This document shows positions 1-11,832 of a stretch of DNA of 64,000 bases, one piece after another. The stretch is from Monodelphis domestica (Eukaryota > Chordata > Mammalia > Didelphimorphia > Didelphidae). The position numbers and the translations under genes were made by a program. Location of the stretch: the NCBI RefSeq assembly GCF_027887165.1, contig NC_077230.1, forward strand, positions 34,857,351 to 34,921,350. The letters are read 5' to 3'. Positions within the stretch are counted from its first letter, which is position 1. The number at the start of each line of letters is the position of its first letter. The notes under the pieces are model-generated. The model was not told where the DNA came from. It saw nothing but the letters and a program-made list of their open reading frames with translations, and made no database searches.

Positions 1-1647
1 CCCTTTCCTTAATATTTACCTTTTCAGGTATTCCTTGCTCTTTGATTTTCGGTATCAAACTTTCCACAGAGCTCTGGTCTTTTCTTTGCAAAAAGTTGGA
101 AGTCTTCTATTTTGTTGAATGCCCATACTTTCCCTTGGAAGTATATAGTCAGTTTTGCTGGGTAGCTGATTCTTGGTTGGAGACCCAGTTCTCTTGCCTT
201 TCTGAAGATCATGCTCCATGCCTTACGATCATTCAGAGTAGAACTTGCAAGGTCTTGTGTGACCCTGATTGGCATTCCTTTATATCTAAATTGTCTTTTT
301 CTGGCTTCCTGTAGGATTTTTTCTTTTGTTTGATAGCTTTGGAATTTGGCAATTACATTCCTGGGAGTTGTCTTTTGGGGGTTTAGTGTAGAAGGTGTTC
401 TGTGAGCTCTGTCAGTGGCTGTATTGCCCCCTTGTTCTAGAATCTCTGGGCAATTTTCTTTGATTATATCTTGTATCACCATGTCCAGTTTGGTGTTTAT
501 TTCTGGCTTTTCTGGGAGTCCAATTATTCTTAAATTTTCTCTTCTCCCTCTATTTTCCAGATCTATCACCTTGTCGGTGAGATATTTTATGTTCTCTTCT
601 AATTTCTTGGTGTTTTGGCTTTGCTTTATTAGTTCTTGCTTTAAAGCCTAGTTTTCTTTTACAGTTTGGTTAAACTGGTTTTGTAGATGCATGAATTTCT
701 TTTGCATTATTTCCCACTTTTCCTCCCAGAGGGCTTCCATCTTTTTGGTCATTTCTGATTCAAATTCTTCATGGGTTTGTGGAGAGTTTCTATTTCCTTT
801 GGAAGATTTTGGAGAATTTTCTTGTATATCTTCTTCTATCTGCTCTGTATTTTGTATTTTGGCTCCATAGAATGTGTCCAAAGTCGCCCCTTTCTTCTTA
901 TTTTTCTTGGTATTTTGGGGCTTCTGTGCTTCTGTGGAGTTTGTCATCTCTGAATGTGGAGGATTAGCTTTTCTTGTCTCTGTCTGGTGATCAGAGGCTT
1001 TAGTCCTGGGCAGATGTTGGTTCTATGAGCTTTCCCTGGGTTAAACTGAATATGCCTCACTGGAACTGGAATGGAAGGGTCGGACCACGAGGCCACACTC
1101 TCCCCCTGGCTCACTTTCCGGAAGTTGCCTTCAGAATCGCTGGCCGTGAGGCTGTTTCGTCGGCCTGCGGGGGGATGGGCTGCAGCTTCCCCAAACTCCG
1201 AGGGCATGGACTTTCACTGAGACTTGGATAGCAGGATCCAGCCGGTGAGGCTGTCTTGCCCGCCCTGAGGGTTGCTGTTGTTTCGACCAGCTCTCTGCAG
1301 CGGAAGCCCCAGGCAGTAACTTTCACTGGGACTCGGATAGAAGGCCCTGAGGGTTGTTGTTCCGAGGACCCTGCTCTCTGAGCCCAGCCGGGCTGCGGCT
1401 TCCGGGAGCCTTGGACTCTGCTCTCCTACCCCTGAGGTCCGAGTGATCTCGGGTTCTGGCTTTTGAGGGGGGCCGTACCTTTTGATCCGGGTTCAGGTCC
1501 AGGAGGACGGTTCCCAGGGTCTGTGCTGTTGATCATTTTGAATTTCGGCACCTTAGGAGTTTATAGTTTGAGATCGGTTGGGAAGGGTTTTCCGGAGATC
1601 TGAACTTTAGCTTTCTCTAAGCCGCCATCTTAACCAGAAGTCATCCT
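1..1647 (-). mobile_element. L1 LINE, 5' portion (5' UTR plus ORF1), runs off the window
   Basis: Read on the minus strand, the element starts near 1647 with the marsupial L1 5' end (complement of TAAGCCGCCATC at about 1620). A GC-rich 5' UTR of about 700 bases follows, then ORF1 at 947-24. The rest of the L1 lies to the left of the window. GC content changes sharply at 948-1620 compared with the AT-rich flank. The sequence looks fairly recent, because ORF1 is almost fully open. The 5' end is complete, so this was probably a full-length insertion. Confidence 0.85.
24..947 (-). pseudogene. L1 ORF1 protein (RNA-binding chaperone), one in-frame stop
   Basis: ORF1p is the L1 RNA-binding protein that trimerises through a coiled coil and coats L1 RNA. 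One frame runs from ATG at 947 to a stop at 24, about 307 codons, with a single in-frame TAG at 648-650 that splits it into residues 1-99 and the remainder. The N-terminal third is charged and lysine-rich and turns into a coiled coil (EEKWEIMQKKFMHLQNQF). The central RRM carries the hallmark ENLRIIGLPE, and the C-terminal domain carries ITYPAKL-like and FYNKI-like strands (YPAKLTIYFQG, WAFNKIEDFQ). Length matches a typical ORF1p. It belongs to the transposon and is not a host gene. The stop probably makes it inactive. Confidence 0.85.
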
Positions 1648-2832
1648 GTAATCCTTTCTATTTTGTTTTATGCATCTAATTTTTTTTTTCTTGGAAAAGG
1701 TCTTCACCACATTACTAAAGGAGTTAATGACACAAAATAGGTTAAGAGTTTCTGGAATAAAAGATCACTAAGGTTCTTCCAAACTATAAATTTCTTGATC
1801 TATGCTGCTATAATTTTTTTCTGATTTCATAGGCACATTAACGGAATATATTTTCCATGTCTACCTTTTTCTTTACATATTACATACTTACTATTGTTAC
1901 TCTATAATATTACATATTATAATAAATACTTTATACTACATTATTATATCTGAAAAGTTGGCCAACTTCAGCCTTTACTCTTTCTATAGTGATAAAGTAG
2001 AGAACAAGGAATACAAGATGAAAGCATGTGATAGATCTATTGTGAATTGACTGTATGTTCATCAAATGAGAGAACAAATGGAGCACTTTCAAAATCAGAA
2101 GAAGCAAAGCAATAAAGAAGTACTGAATTTTCTGGTGATAAACTAAGAAGTAAGAAATTTTTTGAAATGAATAAAACTTATGGCTTCAGATGTCTAAGTG
2201 CCTAGAGTATGAATACTTTCAGTAGAGTAAGGACCCTGGTATTCCTGTGAGAAGTACATAGGACATGTGGCATTGCTACAGCAATTTCCTCTGGCTCCCA
2301 TAGGGCAGTTGAAGCAAAATGATAAAAAGGCAACAAGGTTTTTTGTTTTTTGTCAGGTTGTGTGTGAAAAATTAGAATATAGTTAATATTTTTAGTTGGT
2401 TTTGATCTCTAATATAACAGAGAAGGATAAAGGACAATAAGATTCTACCACACTGGAATTCTCTTGCCTTGCAGAAATTGGAAAAGGAAAAAAAGATGTT
2501 GAGGATGATAAAAGAACATAGCTAGGTTGAGGAAGACTGTCAGATGATATCCAGGTCTGAAAATGATTTAATTTTTGGACAATACAAAGGATAGACTTAA
2601 CGCTGGAAAAACTGCATCCATTGTGCCTCATACCTCCTAGCATAAACATTACTTGGGGTATATCTACATAGGATATTCCTTTAGAATTCCTCCCCCTTAC
2701 ATTAGACACACTACTGATTTTTTCATCTCAAATTTAACAGGAAGGAGCAAATATGAACACATGTGATACTTGAAGAAGAGAAAATTATTCTTGTGCAAGG
2801 AGCTTGATATATTTTAATCTTCTCTGAAAAAA
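1648..2832. other. Upstream flank of gene copy 1; no feature recognised before about 2600
   Basis: AT-rich DNA with no coding signal I can support at 1648-2600. From about 2600 it aligns by eye with 55080 onward: both share CATAAACATTACTT and GAATTCCTCCCC with similar spacing, so the left edge of the duplicated block lies near here. The promoter of copy 1 should be in this stretch or further left, but I see no clear TATA box or CpG island. Confidence 0.5.
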
Positions 2833-2887
2833 ATGATGCAAAGAAGAGTCCAACAATTAGATTTATTTTCTTGTCAAATAGACAAAG
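2833..2887 (+). CDS. Copy 1 exon 1: start codon and first PDZ strand
   Basis: Eighteen codons plus one base, from ATG (a second ATG follows at once) to donor AAAG|GTAAGC. It encodes [18 protein letters not shown] and then the first base of a Gly codon. It aligns with the stretch just before the PDZ of spinophilin. The ATG is chosen because an in-frame TAA lies 16-18 bases upstream, and because copy 2 keeps both ATGs and the donor while its upstream sequence differs by indels. An acceptor inside CAAAG at 2839-2843 that links to a more distant exon cannot be excluded. Confidence 0.7.
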
Positions 2888-5800
2888 GTAAGCATTAACT
2901 TTATGATTGCTTATTTCATATGTATAGTATTCTTTAAGCATTTTTCTATTTTTGTAAAGAATCTTTTATTATAACAATAAAGGTTGAATATGGAGAATAT
3001 TTTTCAAAATAAAATATTAGGAATAACCCAAATGAAGATAAAGGTATACAATTATAACTAGTAAAGATTTTGTTATCATCACAACTATTTGCGAATGGTG
3101 TCAGAAATTTGTGAGTTATAGCAATAAGGAAAGAAAAAAATTGAGAGAATAATAAAAGCACAGTGAGAATAAAATTATTAGCTATTATAGATATGAGTCT
3201 ATTTATAAAACCCCAGAGAGCCAACTCCAAAAACATTCAGGATAATAAATAAATCCATAAAAGTATTGGCATTTCTATATATTATCCACAAACCGCATAG
3301 CAGAAACAAATGGAGAAATTCAAATTTAATATGACAGAGACTGTAAAATAGTTGTAAGACTATCTATCAAGAGAAAGCAATAATGGGGGTGAGGGTGGGG
3401 GTTGAGCCAAGACAGTGGTGAAGTTGCTACAGAGACCAATTTGATTTCTACCAAATTAAATTATGATATAATGCCTTAAAACAAATATTATAGGAGGAGC
3501 ATAATACAAAGATGGGGTGAAAACATTTTCATCCTAAAAATACTTAGGCCAAGAGGAAAGATCTGCAACAATGTAGTGGAAGTAGTGCAAAAACAGTAGA
3601 ACAAGGCAGGCCCCAATGAGGAAAGAGACCTTGGATACACCTGAATCCACAACAAGGGCTTCCAGAGCTCTCAAATACAAATTGTAAAAAGAGTCAGAAA
3701 ATTGATCATAAGGAGGTTACCTGGGTCCCTTTGCTGACTTGAGGGCAAGATTTTAATTTGAAAATTTTATTTAATTAGTCAATTTAGAATATTTTTCCTT
3801 GGTTACAAGAATCATGTTCCTTCCCTCCCCCCACCCCCAGTAGCCCACACGCAATTCCACTGGGTTTTTCATGTGTCCTTGATCAAATCCAATTTCCAAA
3901 TTGTTGATGTTTGCACGAGGGTGATTAATTAGAGTCTACTTCCCCAATCACTTCCCCATCAACCCATATAACCAAGTAATTGTTTTTCTTTTGTGTTTCT
4001 GCTCCCAGAGTTTTTCCTTTGGATGTGGATAGTGTTCTTTCTCATGGATCCATCTTAATTGCCCCGGATCATTGCATTTCTGCTAGTAGAGAAGTCTATT
4101 ACATTCAATTGTACCACAGTGTATCAGTATCTGTATACAGTGTTCTCCTGGTTCTACTCCTCTCACTCTGCATCAATTCCTGGAGGTCCTTCCAGTTCAC
4201 ATGGAATTCCTCAAGTTCATTGTTTCTTTGAGCAAATAGTATTCCATCACCAACAGATACCACAATGTGTTCAGCCATTCACCAATTGAAGGGCATCCCC
4301 TCATATTCCAATTGTTTGCCACCTCAAAGATTGGGCTATAAATAATTTTGTATTAGTATTTTTTTCTTCTTATCTCTTTGGGGTATAAACCCAGAAGTGC
4401 TACAGCTGGATAAAAGGGCAGACAGACTTTTAGTGCCCTTTGGGCATAGTTCCAAATTTGAGGGCAAGATTTTTGATGCATTGCCCGTACATAGATCCAG
4501 GTAGGTAGAGAGGTAGAAGAAAAATTGAGGGGGAAAATGAGAATGGTACAGGAAAATCATGAAAAAAAAATAAATGCCTTGGTGTAAAGGAGGCACAAAA
4601 AGCATTGAAGAAATTAATATTTTATAGGCCAATTCGAAAAGGGGCACAGAAATCCAATGTAGAGAAAAACTATTTAAAAAGCAGAATTGACCAAATGGAA
4701 AAAAGATATGGAAAAATGCATTGAAGAAAAGAACTTCTCAAAAGATAGCATTGGCCTTTGGAAATATATAAAAATTCACTGAGGAAAAGAACTTTATACA
4801 AAAACAGAATTAGAGAAATTGAAAAGCAATTACAAAAGCTTACTCAAGAAAATCATGCCTTAAAGATAAGCAAGTGGAAACCAATAACTCCATGGGACTC
4901 TGATAATTCATAATAAGAATTCATCAATCGTCTAAAAGAGATTCTAAAATAATAACTCCCAGGAAAATTATAGCCAAATTCCAGAAAAGAGGGCAAATCA
5001 GAGGAAGAAGTGGTCTGAAACTAGCTAGAAATAAGATGAAGAGTAATATAGTAATCATAATGGTGCAAAATTTTTGGCAATTCTCTCATAAAGGCCATAT
5101 TTCTAAAATATATAGAGAAATGAGATAACTATATAAGAATATAAGTGATTCTGAAATTAATAAATGATCAAAGGATATGAACAGGAAATTCTCAGTCAAG
5201 ACTAATTAAAGCTATGGTTTTGCAAAAACTGCTCTAAATCACTGCAATTTAATGCAAATTAATGCATTTTATGCATTATTGTGAATGCAATTTATGCACA
5301 AAATGCACAAAATGCAAATTAAATTATATGAGATACCATCCTACATCTATCAGATTAGCAGTTATGACTGAAAAGGAAAATAACAAAACTGTAGAGGATG
5401 TGGAAAGATTGAGACGCTAAAGCATTATTGTTGGAGTTGTGAAGTGATTGAATCATTCTGGAATGCAATTTGAATCCTATGCCCAAAGAGGTATAAAGCT
5501 ATACCTACCCTTTGATGTAACAATATCAGTACTAGACTATGTATTCCAAAGAGATAAAAAACCAAATGGGTAAGGAATACACATTAAAAATATTTGAAGC
5601 AGCTTTTTGGGGAGGGACAAAGAATTTGAAAGTAAAGTGATATCCATCAATTTAGGAATGAGTGAGTAAGCTGTGGTATATGATCATAATGGAATACTAT
5701 TTTGTTGACAGAGTGTTTTATTGGCTGAGGGATGGGGTGAGGGATGGGGTGAGGGAAGGAGAGAATTCAAGATTCAAAATTATTTTTTAAATGTTGTAAA

Positions 5801-8800
5801 TATTTTAAATGTAATTGGAGAAAAATGCATACACATTGGAACTATACATAATCATTCTCAAAATTCTCTTTACATAAAGACCTAATTAATTAGAAATAAA
5901 TGTTAAATAAATCCTCAGAAGCCTGAATCAATATCATGAAATACAAATAGTATCTAAGTTAATATACTTTGCTGCCATACTTAATTAAACTATGAAAAGA
6001 TTGCCTTACAATAGAGGTTAAGAAAGTAAGAAAACAATACAGTAATAAAAAGGTTAAGTATCTCATGAGACATAATGAAAAAAAATAATAAAATGAAGTA
6101 AAGGTAGGATGTATTCCACATCTCAAAGTCCTCTACAAAGCAGACATTGTCTAATTTTTTTTATGTAGTTTAAGAAATAGATCTCTATCTCTTAATAGTT
6201 GTGTGATTCTGGCAACATCACATAACCCTGTTTGTCTCTGTTTCTTCTGTAAAATAAGAGAGAAGGAAATGGAAAACTACTCTTATTTTTGCTAAGAAAA
6301 TCTGAAATCAGATCATAGAGTCAGATACAACTAATCAACAAAAAATAAAAATAAAGATCAATGATTAACTATGGAACAGTTTAGGTGTACAACATGCCTA
6401 ATCAAATGGATCTTGTATGCAACTGTTTGATAAATTCAAAGTCCTAAGAATACCAGAATCAGGAATTACTATTTATTTAAATGCTTGAAAATTGAGAATG
6501 GATGGAGATGAGTTTTTGTACAAGTTGTCTTTAACTAGGCATACATGAACAGAGAAACTATCTATGGAGAGACTTTAGGAGTTCTTTAACCTTGGGAGGA
6601 AAAAAAAAAGTGCATGTTCATTTTCAATAACAATAACCTTTCAATGAAATTTAACATTTCAATAACAATTTAAAAAAATTCAGTAAAATAGCACATAGGT
6701 TAGTTTAAAGAAATCTATCATACAAAAATGGTTAAGAACAGATATAAGAGAAGATTGGAGCTTAGAAGCAGCAGAAGTTCAGGCCTCTAGAAAACCCTTC
6801 CTTACCCATCACAAACTGACTGCTCTAGGAGACTGAAAATCAAACCTAACAACAAGACAGAGCCAAGGAACCCTTCCACTGGGCTCAATCCAAAAGATAC
6901 ACCCACCCAAAAAAAAAACAGAATCCAAGAACACTTGGGTTTAAGGGGAAGGCAGAAGGAAGGTCCCAGGACTCCTCCCACACACACACCTTGAGTGCTA
7001 AGCCTCCAGTGGCAGTGGGAACCTCTGGGCAGGCAAAGGCACTGGTCTGGAGGGTGTACCTTGAGGGCAGGGCTGTGCCAGGCTCAGAGCATCGAACACA
7101 GGAGGCAGGGAAGGAGCTGGAGAGGCAGCATTGTTATAATTAAAATGCCATAAACTGTAAGAAGTTAAAATAGTGGAAGATATAAATTGTAGTAGATATA
7201 AGAGTGGATGAGTAAATTGTGACCGTAGGAAATATGTTTTCACTACAGTGTTATGTTTTTAAATCAAATATAAGTATGTCGCCAGGGAAATATTCCCAAT
7301 TATTCAAATATACCCAAGTCAGCTGGGTTTTATAGATATTTTAATTAATACAAATGAGGAATTAAAGAAAATGAGAGAAAGAGAGAAAAAGGGGAATAAT
7401 GAGAAAAAGAATAGGCCAGCCCAGGGCAGCCCTGGCCAACCCAGGCCTAAGCCCTTAAGAGAAAGATCAGTCAGTCCTTAATCACTCACCACAAGATCTG
7501 TCCAAGCAAGGATTCTAGTGACACCAGGCTAGCATCATCTCAGCTACCTCCACCAGCTTAATCCTCCATCTGAAAATGACCGTCTGAATGAATCTGAGCT
7601 CCTATTTAAAGGGTATTTTCTCCTATGACACCTCTCCTAAGTCCGTATATCTACCAATCACAGTAGACATTTTTCAAAGGACAGACCATTCTTAGTTCAC
7701 ACCTAAGAAGGCTTTAAATTTTTGATTAAGTTCACACCAGAAAACCTCTAAGTAAGTTTCTCACCTCTTTGCTCCTTGTAAGTTCACACCCTTTGTATTA
7801 TATCCAAAAATACGCATAGCTTAAGAATTTCTGTCCTACTATAAGTATGGGTTTATGTATCTTTCATTGTTCAGCAAGGAGTTTCTCCCCCTAAAGCAGG
7901 CTTAAGTATGGGTGGAGTAGAGGTCTTCACATTCCTGATCTAAGTAGAGTTCTCACATTCCTGATCTAAGTTCTTTCATTGCTTAAATGGGGAATGGTCC
8001 CAATGGGGAATGGTCTTAAACCCAGCTTTATGAAGTAGGGTCTGGGAATTTTTTAAGGTTTACAATCCTAATCTTATGAAGTAGGGTCTGAGAATTTCTA
8101 AGGTTCGTTGGAGTAGTTAACAATATTTGGAATGGTCCTTCCCATGAAGGCTGAGTTGCTCCAGTACGCTTAAAATTTTTAATATACACTTTGTCTCTTG
8201 GGTTCAGGTCATGAAGAGAAAAATCTAGTGGTCCAGCTTGTACTGCAGCTTCAGATTCATAAAGTTCACATAGTTTGTGCTGTAACTCCTGTATATAGGA
8301 AGCAATACTAGTATCTCCCCCTAATAGTGAGGTATATGCAGGGAAAGAAGGTTCAGCCTGTATACGTGGATGTCCAAAAAGCATCTCAAATGGTGAGATG
8401 TGTAGGTCTCCTCTAGGCCTGCTTCTGAGATAAAATAGGGCCAGGGGGATAATTTCAGGCCATTTTAAATGTGTCTCAGTACATAGTTTTCCAATCATAG
8501 TTTTAAGTTCTTTGTTCATCCTCTCAACTTGTCTTGAGCTCTGGGGATGATATGGAACATGGAATTTGGGAGTTATCCCCAAGCAAGAATATATCTGATT
8601 TAGGACAGAATCAGTAAAATGGCTTCCTCTATCTGAATCAATACGTGCTGGTGGTCCAAAGCAAGGAATAATTTCTTTTAAAAATATCTTAGCGACAAAA
8701 TACGCTGTGGCTCTGGTCGCAGGAAATGTTTCTGGCCATCTGGTTAGTTGATCTACAATTACTAGACAAAATTTATAAAGTCCAGCCTTTGGCATTGTTA

Positions 8801-11763
8801 TGAAATCTATCTATAGATGTTCAAAAGGTGTGTAAGCCAGAGGACGTCCACGAAAGGCTTTTACATGATATGCATGTTGGTTATATGCCTGGTAGGTAAA
8901 GCAGGCTGAACATACTTTAGAGGCTATAGTAGTTATGCCAGGGGCTATTCATACTCTCTTGACAGAGTCCACGATGCCCTGGGTGCCAAAGTGACCATTT
9001 TTTATGAATAGATTGGCAAATTTGGTGATAGAAACTTCTAGGGAGCAGGGGTTTTCCTTCAAATGACACCCATACTCCATTAATATGTTATGCTTTAAAT
9101 TTTTGTTTCCACTTTTCCACTTCCTTTTCATTATACAAAAGTGATAAATTTAAATCATCAGTGGTTGTTAATGTTAAAATTAATTCAGGTCCTTCTATGG
9201 CTGTTAGCTTTGTAGTGGCATCTGCTCGATCATTTCCTCTAGAGACAGGGTCAGTGCCACTTGTATGGGAAGAACAATGAACTATTGCTAGGGCTTCAGG
9301 AAGCTGTAGAGCAGAAAGAACATCATTAATAATTTCTGCATTAGCTATGGATTTTCCAGCTGAGGTTAAAAATCCTTTCTGGAGCCATAACATTCTGATT
9401 GAATGACAAATGCCAAAAGCATATCGAGAATCCATATAAATTGTTGCCTTTTTATCCTTGGCAATTATAGAAGCGTGCTTCAGAGCTATGAATTCTGCTC
9501 CTTGAGTGCTAATGTTAGAAGGTAGTGAAACTGACCATTCAGTGGCAAATTCTGAGACTATGGCAGCTCCAGTGTAGCGTATGCCATCCCTCATAAAAGA
9601 GGAACAATTGGTAAATGAAATCAGATCTGCATTGTCTAAGGGAGTGTCCAAGAGATTATCTCGAGGCTTTTCTGCCATGGACACTAATGTTTCATAATTG
9701 TGTAATGGTTCTTCTGAAGTTTGTAAATCTGGAAGGTAGGTGGCAGAGTTAAGAGTAGAACAATATTTTAAGGTAATGTTTTTGCTATTTAATAAGTTAT
9801 TTCATACCTTGTAATTCTCTGATCCGAGAAAGTCTGTGTTCTACAATGCTTCTACCTCATGTGGGCACATAATTGTTAATGGACATCCCAATACTAGATC
9901 AACAGTTTTTGTCACTATTAAGGCTGTAGCAGCTACTCCTCTAAGACATGGTGGTGCTCCTGCTGCTACTGGGTCCAATTGAGCAGAATAATAAGTGTCA
10001 TAAATTGAGCAGAATAATAATGTGTCATAAAAGGAGTTTGGTAGAACTCCCTGTTTGCTTATTATGTTGAATAGTTGTATAGTATTGGGATTAACTGTTC
10101 TCTGAATGTTTGATAGAATTCACTGGTGAATCCATCTGGCCCTGGGAATTTTTTCTTAGGAAGTTCTTTGATGGCCTGTTGGATTTCATTTTCAAATATG
10201 GGATTATTTAAGAATTCTATTTCTTCTTCTGTTAGTCTAGGCAGTTTGTATTTTTGTATGTATTCATCCATGTCACCTAGATTGGTGTATTTATTGCCAT
10301 ATAATTGGGCAAAGTAATTTTTAATGATTGCTTTAATTTCCTCCTCTTTGGAGATGATGTCCCCTTTTTCATCTTTGATGCTATTAATTTGCTTTTCTTC
10401 TTTCCTTTTTTTATTAGAGCCTCCCCCCCCCCCGCACCATCTCTCTCTGTTTCTCTGCTGTCTGGGTGCCCCCACAACTGGGTCAGGTTGTTTTCAGGAT
10501 GCAGCCTTCAGTACAGCCGGCCCTGAGGTCCTTTTGCTGGCCCTGAGGGTTACTGTTGTCTCAGAAGAGCCTGCACTCTGAGAGGGGCTGGGCCGTGGCT
10601 TCCCGGAGCTCTGAGGGCTCCTGATAGGATTAACCTCAGCTGGTTGGACTGAGTATGCCCTGAAGCAGGCACCTTCCATGAGACTCAGATGGAAGGATCC
10701 AGCCAGTGGGCTACAGGATTCCCCCGTCTCTCTCTGTTTCCCTGCTGTCTGTGTTGGGTGCTCCAGCGACTGAGTCAGGTTGTTTCAGGATGCAGCCTTC
10801 AGAATAGCCGACCCTGAGGTCCTTTTGCAAGCTCTTAGGTTCCCGCTACTGCTTTGGACTCAGCTCTCTGGTTTGGGGGGGATGGGTCCTGGGACCTTCC
10901 TTCTGCCTACCCCTTAGGTCCATATGATCTTGGGTTCTGGCTTTTGGGGGGCCATACCTTTTGATCCAGGTCCAGGAGGAGGGTTCCTGGGGTCTATGCT
11001 GTTGTTCGTTTTGAATTTGGGTGCCCTAGAAGCATATAGTTTGAGATTGGTAAGGAAGGGTTTCCAGAGATCTGAACTTTAGCTTTCTCTAAGCCGCCAT
11101 CTTGATCGGAAGTCCCGGAACTTTCTTTTAAAATAATAAGTGGCATTTACTCAAATGAATAGCAAATATTATGTGTACTGAGGATGTTAAGAAGCCTTTG
11201 CAATAAGATCATGGATGAATCAAGGATACCCATTCATAATACTGTTATTTCTTCTAGAAATGTTAGATACAAATAGAATAAAAGGAAAAGAAATTGAAGG
11301 AATTAGATTTTGCAATGAGGAAGAAAGCTATCACTGGTTGCAGATATAATGATATGTATAGAGAGCCTCAGAGAATCAACTAAACAAGTAGAAATTAACA
11401 ACTTTAGCCAAGTTGTAGGATATGAATCTTAAATAAACACAAATAAAGCATTGAGAGTGAAATCTCATTTAAAATAAATGAAGGCTAATATAAAACACTT
11501 GGAAGTCTACCTGCCAAGGCAAATCCAGGTTGGATAGATGGATGGATCCTGGATGGATGGATGAATATATAGATAGATAAACAAAATTACAAAACACTTG
11601 GCACAAATAAAGGAAGAAATAAACAACTGGACAAATATTAATTGCTCATGAGTAGGTTGAGACAATATCCTAAAAATGACAATTTTATCCCAATTAAATA
11701 CTTATTCATTTTTATAACCATCAAACTGCTAACAAAAATATTTTATATAGCCAGAAATAGTAA

Positions 11764-11795
<32 letters not shown>

Positions 11796-11798
11796 ATT

Positions 11799-11832
<34 letters not shown>

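Larger units (their letters stand above)
3395..5840 (+). mobile_element. HAL1-like half-L1, old, interrupted by a younger L1 3' end
   Basis: It begins with a decayed L1-type 5' end (about 3395-3738: AAGACAGTGGTGAAGTTGCT, later AACAAGGCAGGCCCCAATGA). It continues after the insertion with an ORF1-like coiled-coil region (4680-5000) and then a typical L1 ORF2 3' region (about 5080-5700: GAGATACCATCCTACATCTAT, GGAATGCAATTTGAATCCTAT). A shorter counterpart of the 5' part lies at 55890-56600, so it predates the duplication. Confidence 0.6.

Noticed and set aside
1025-1326. Short GC-rich frames on both strands near a possible CpG-rich promoter
   Set aside because: This is the L1 5' UTR, which is GC-rich by nature, and not the promoter of the host gene.
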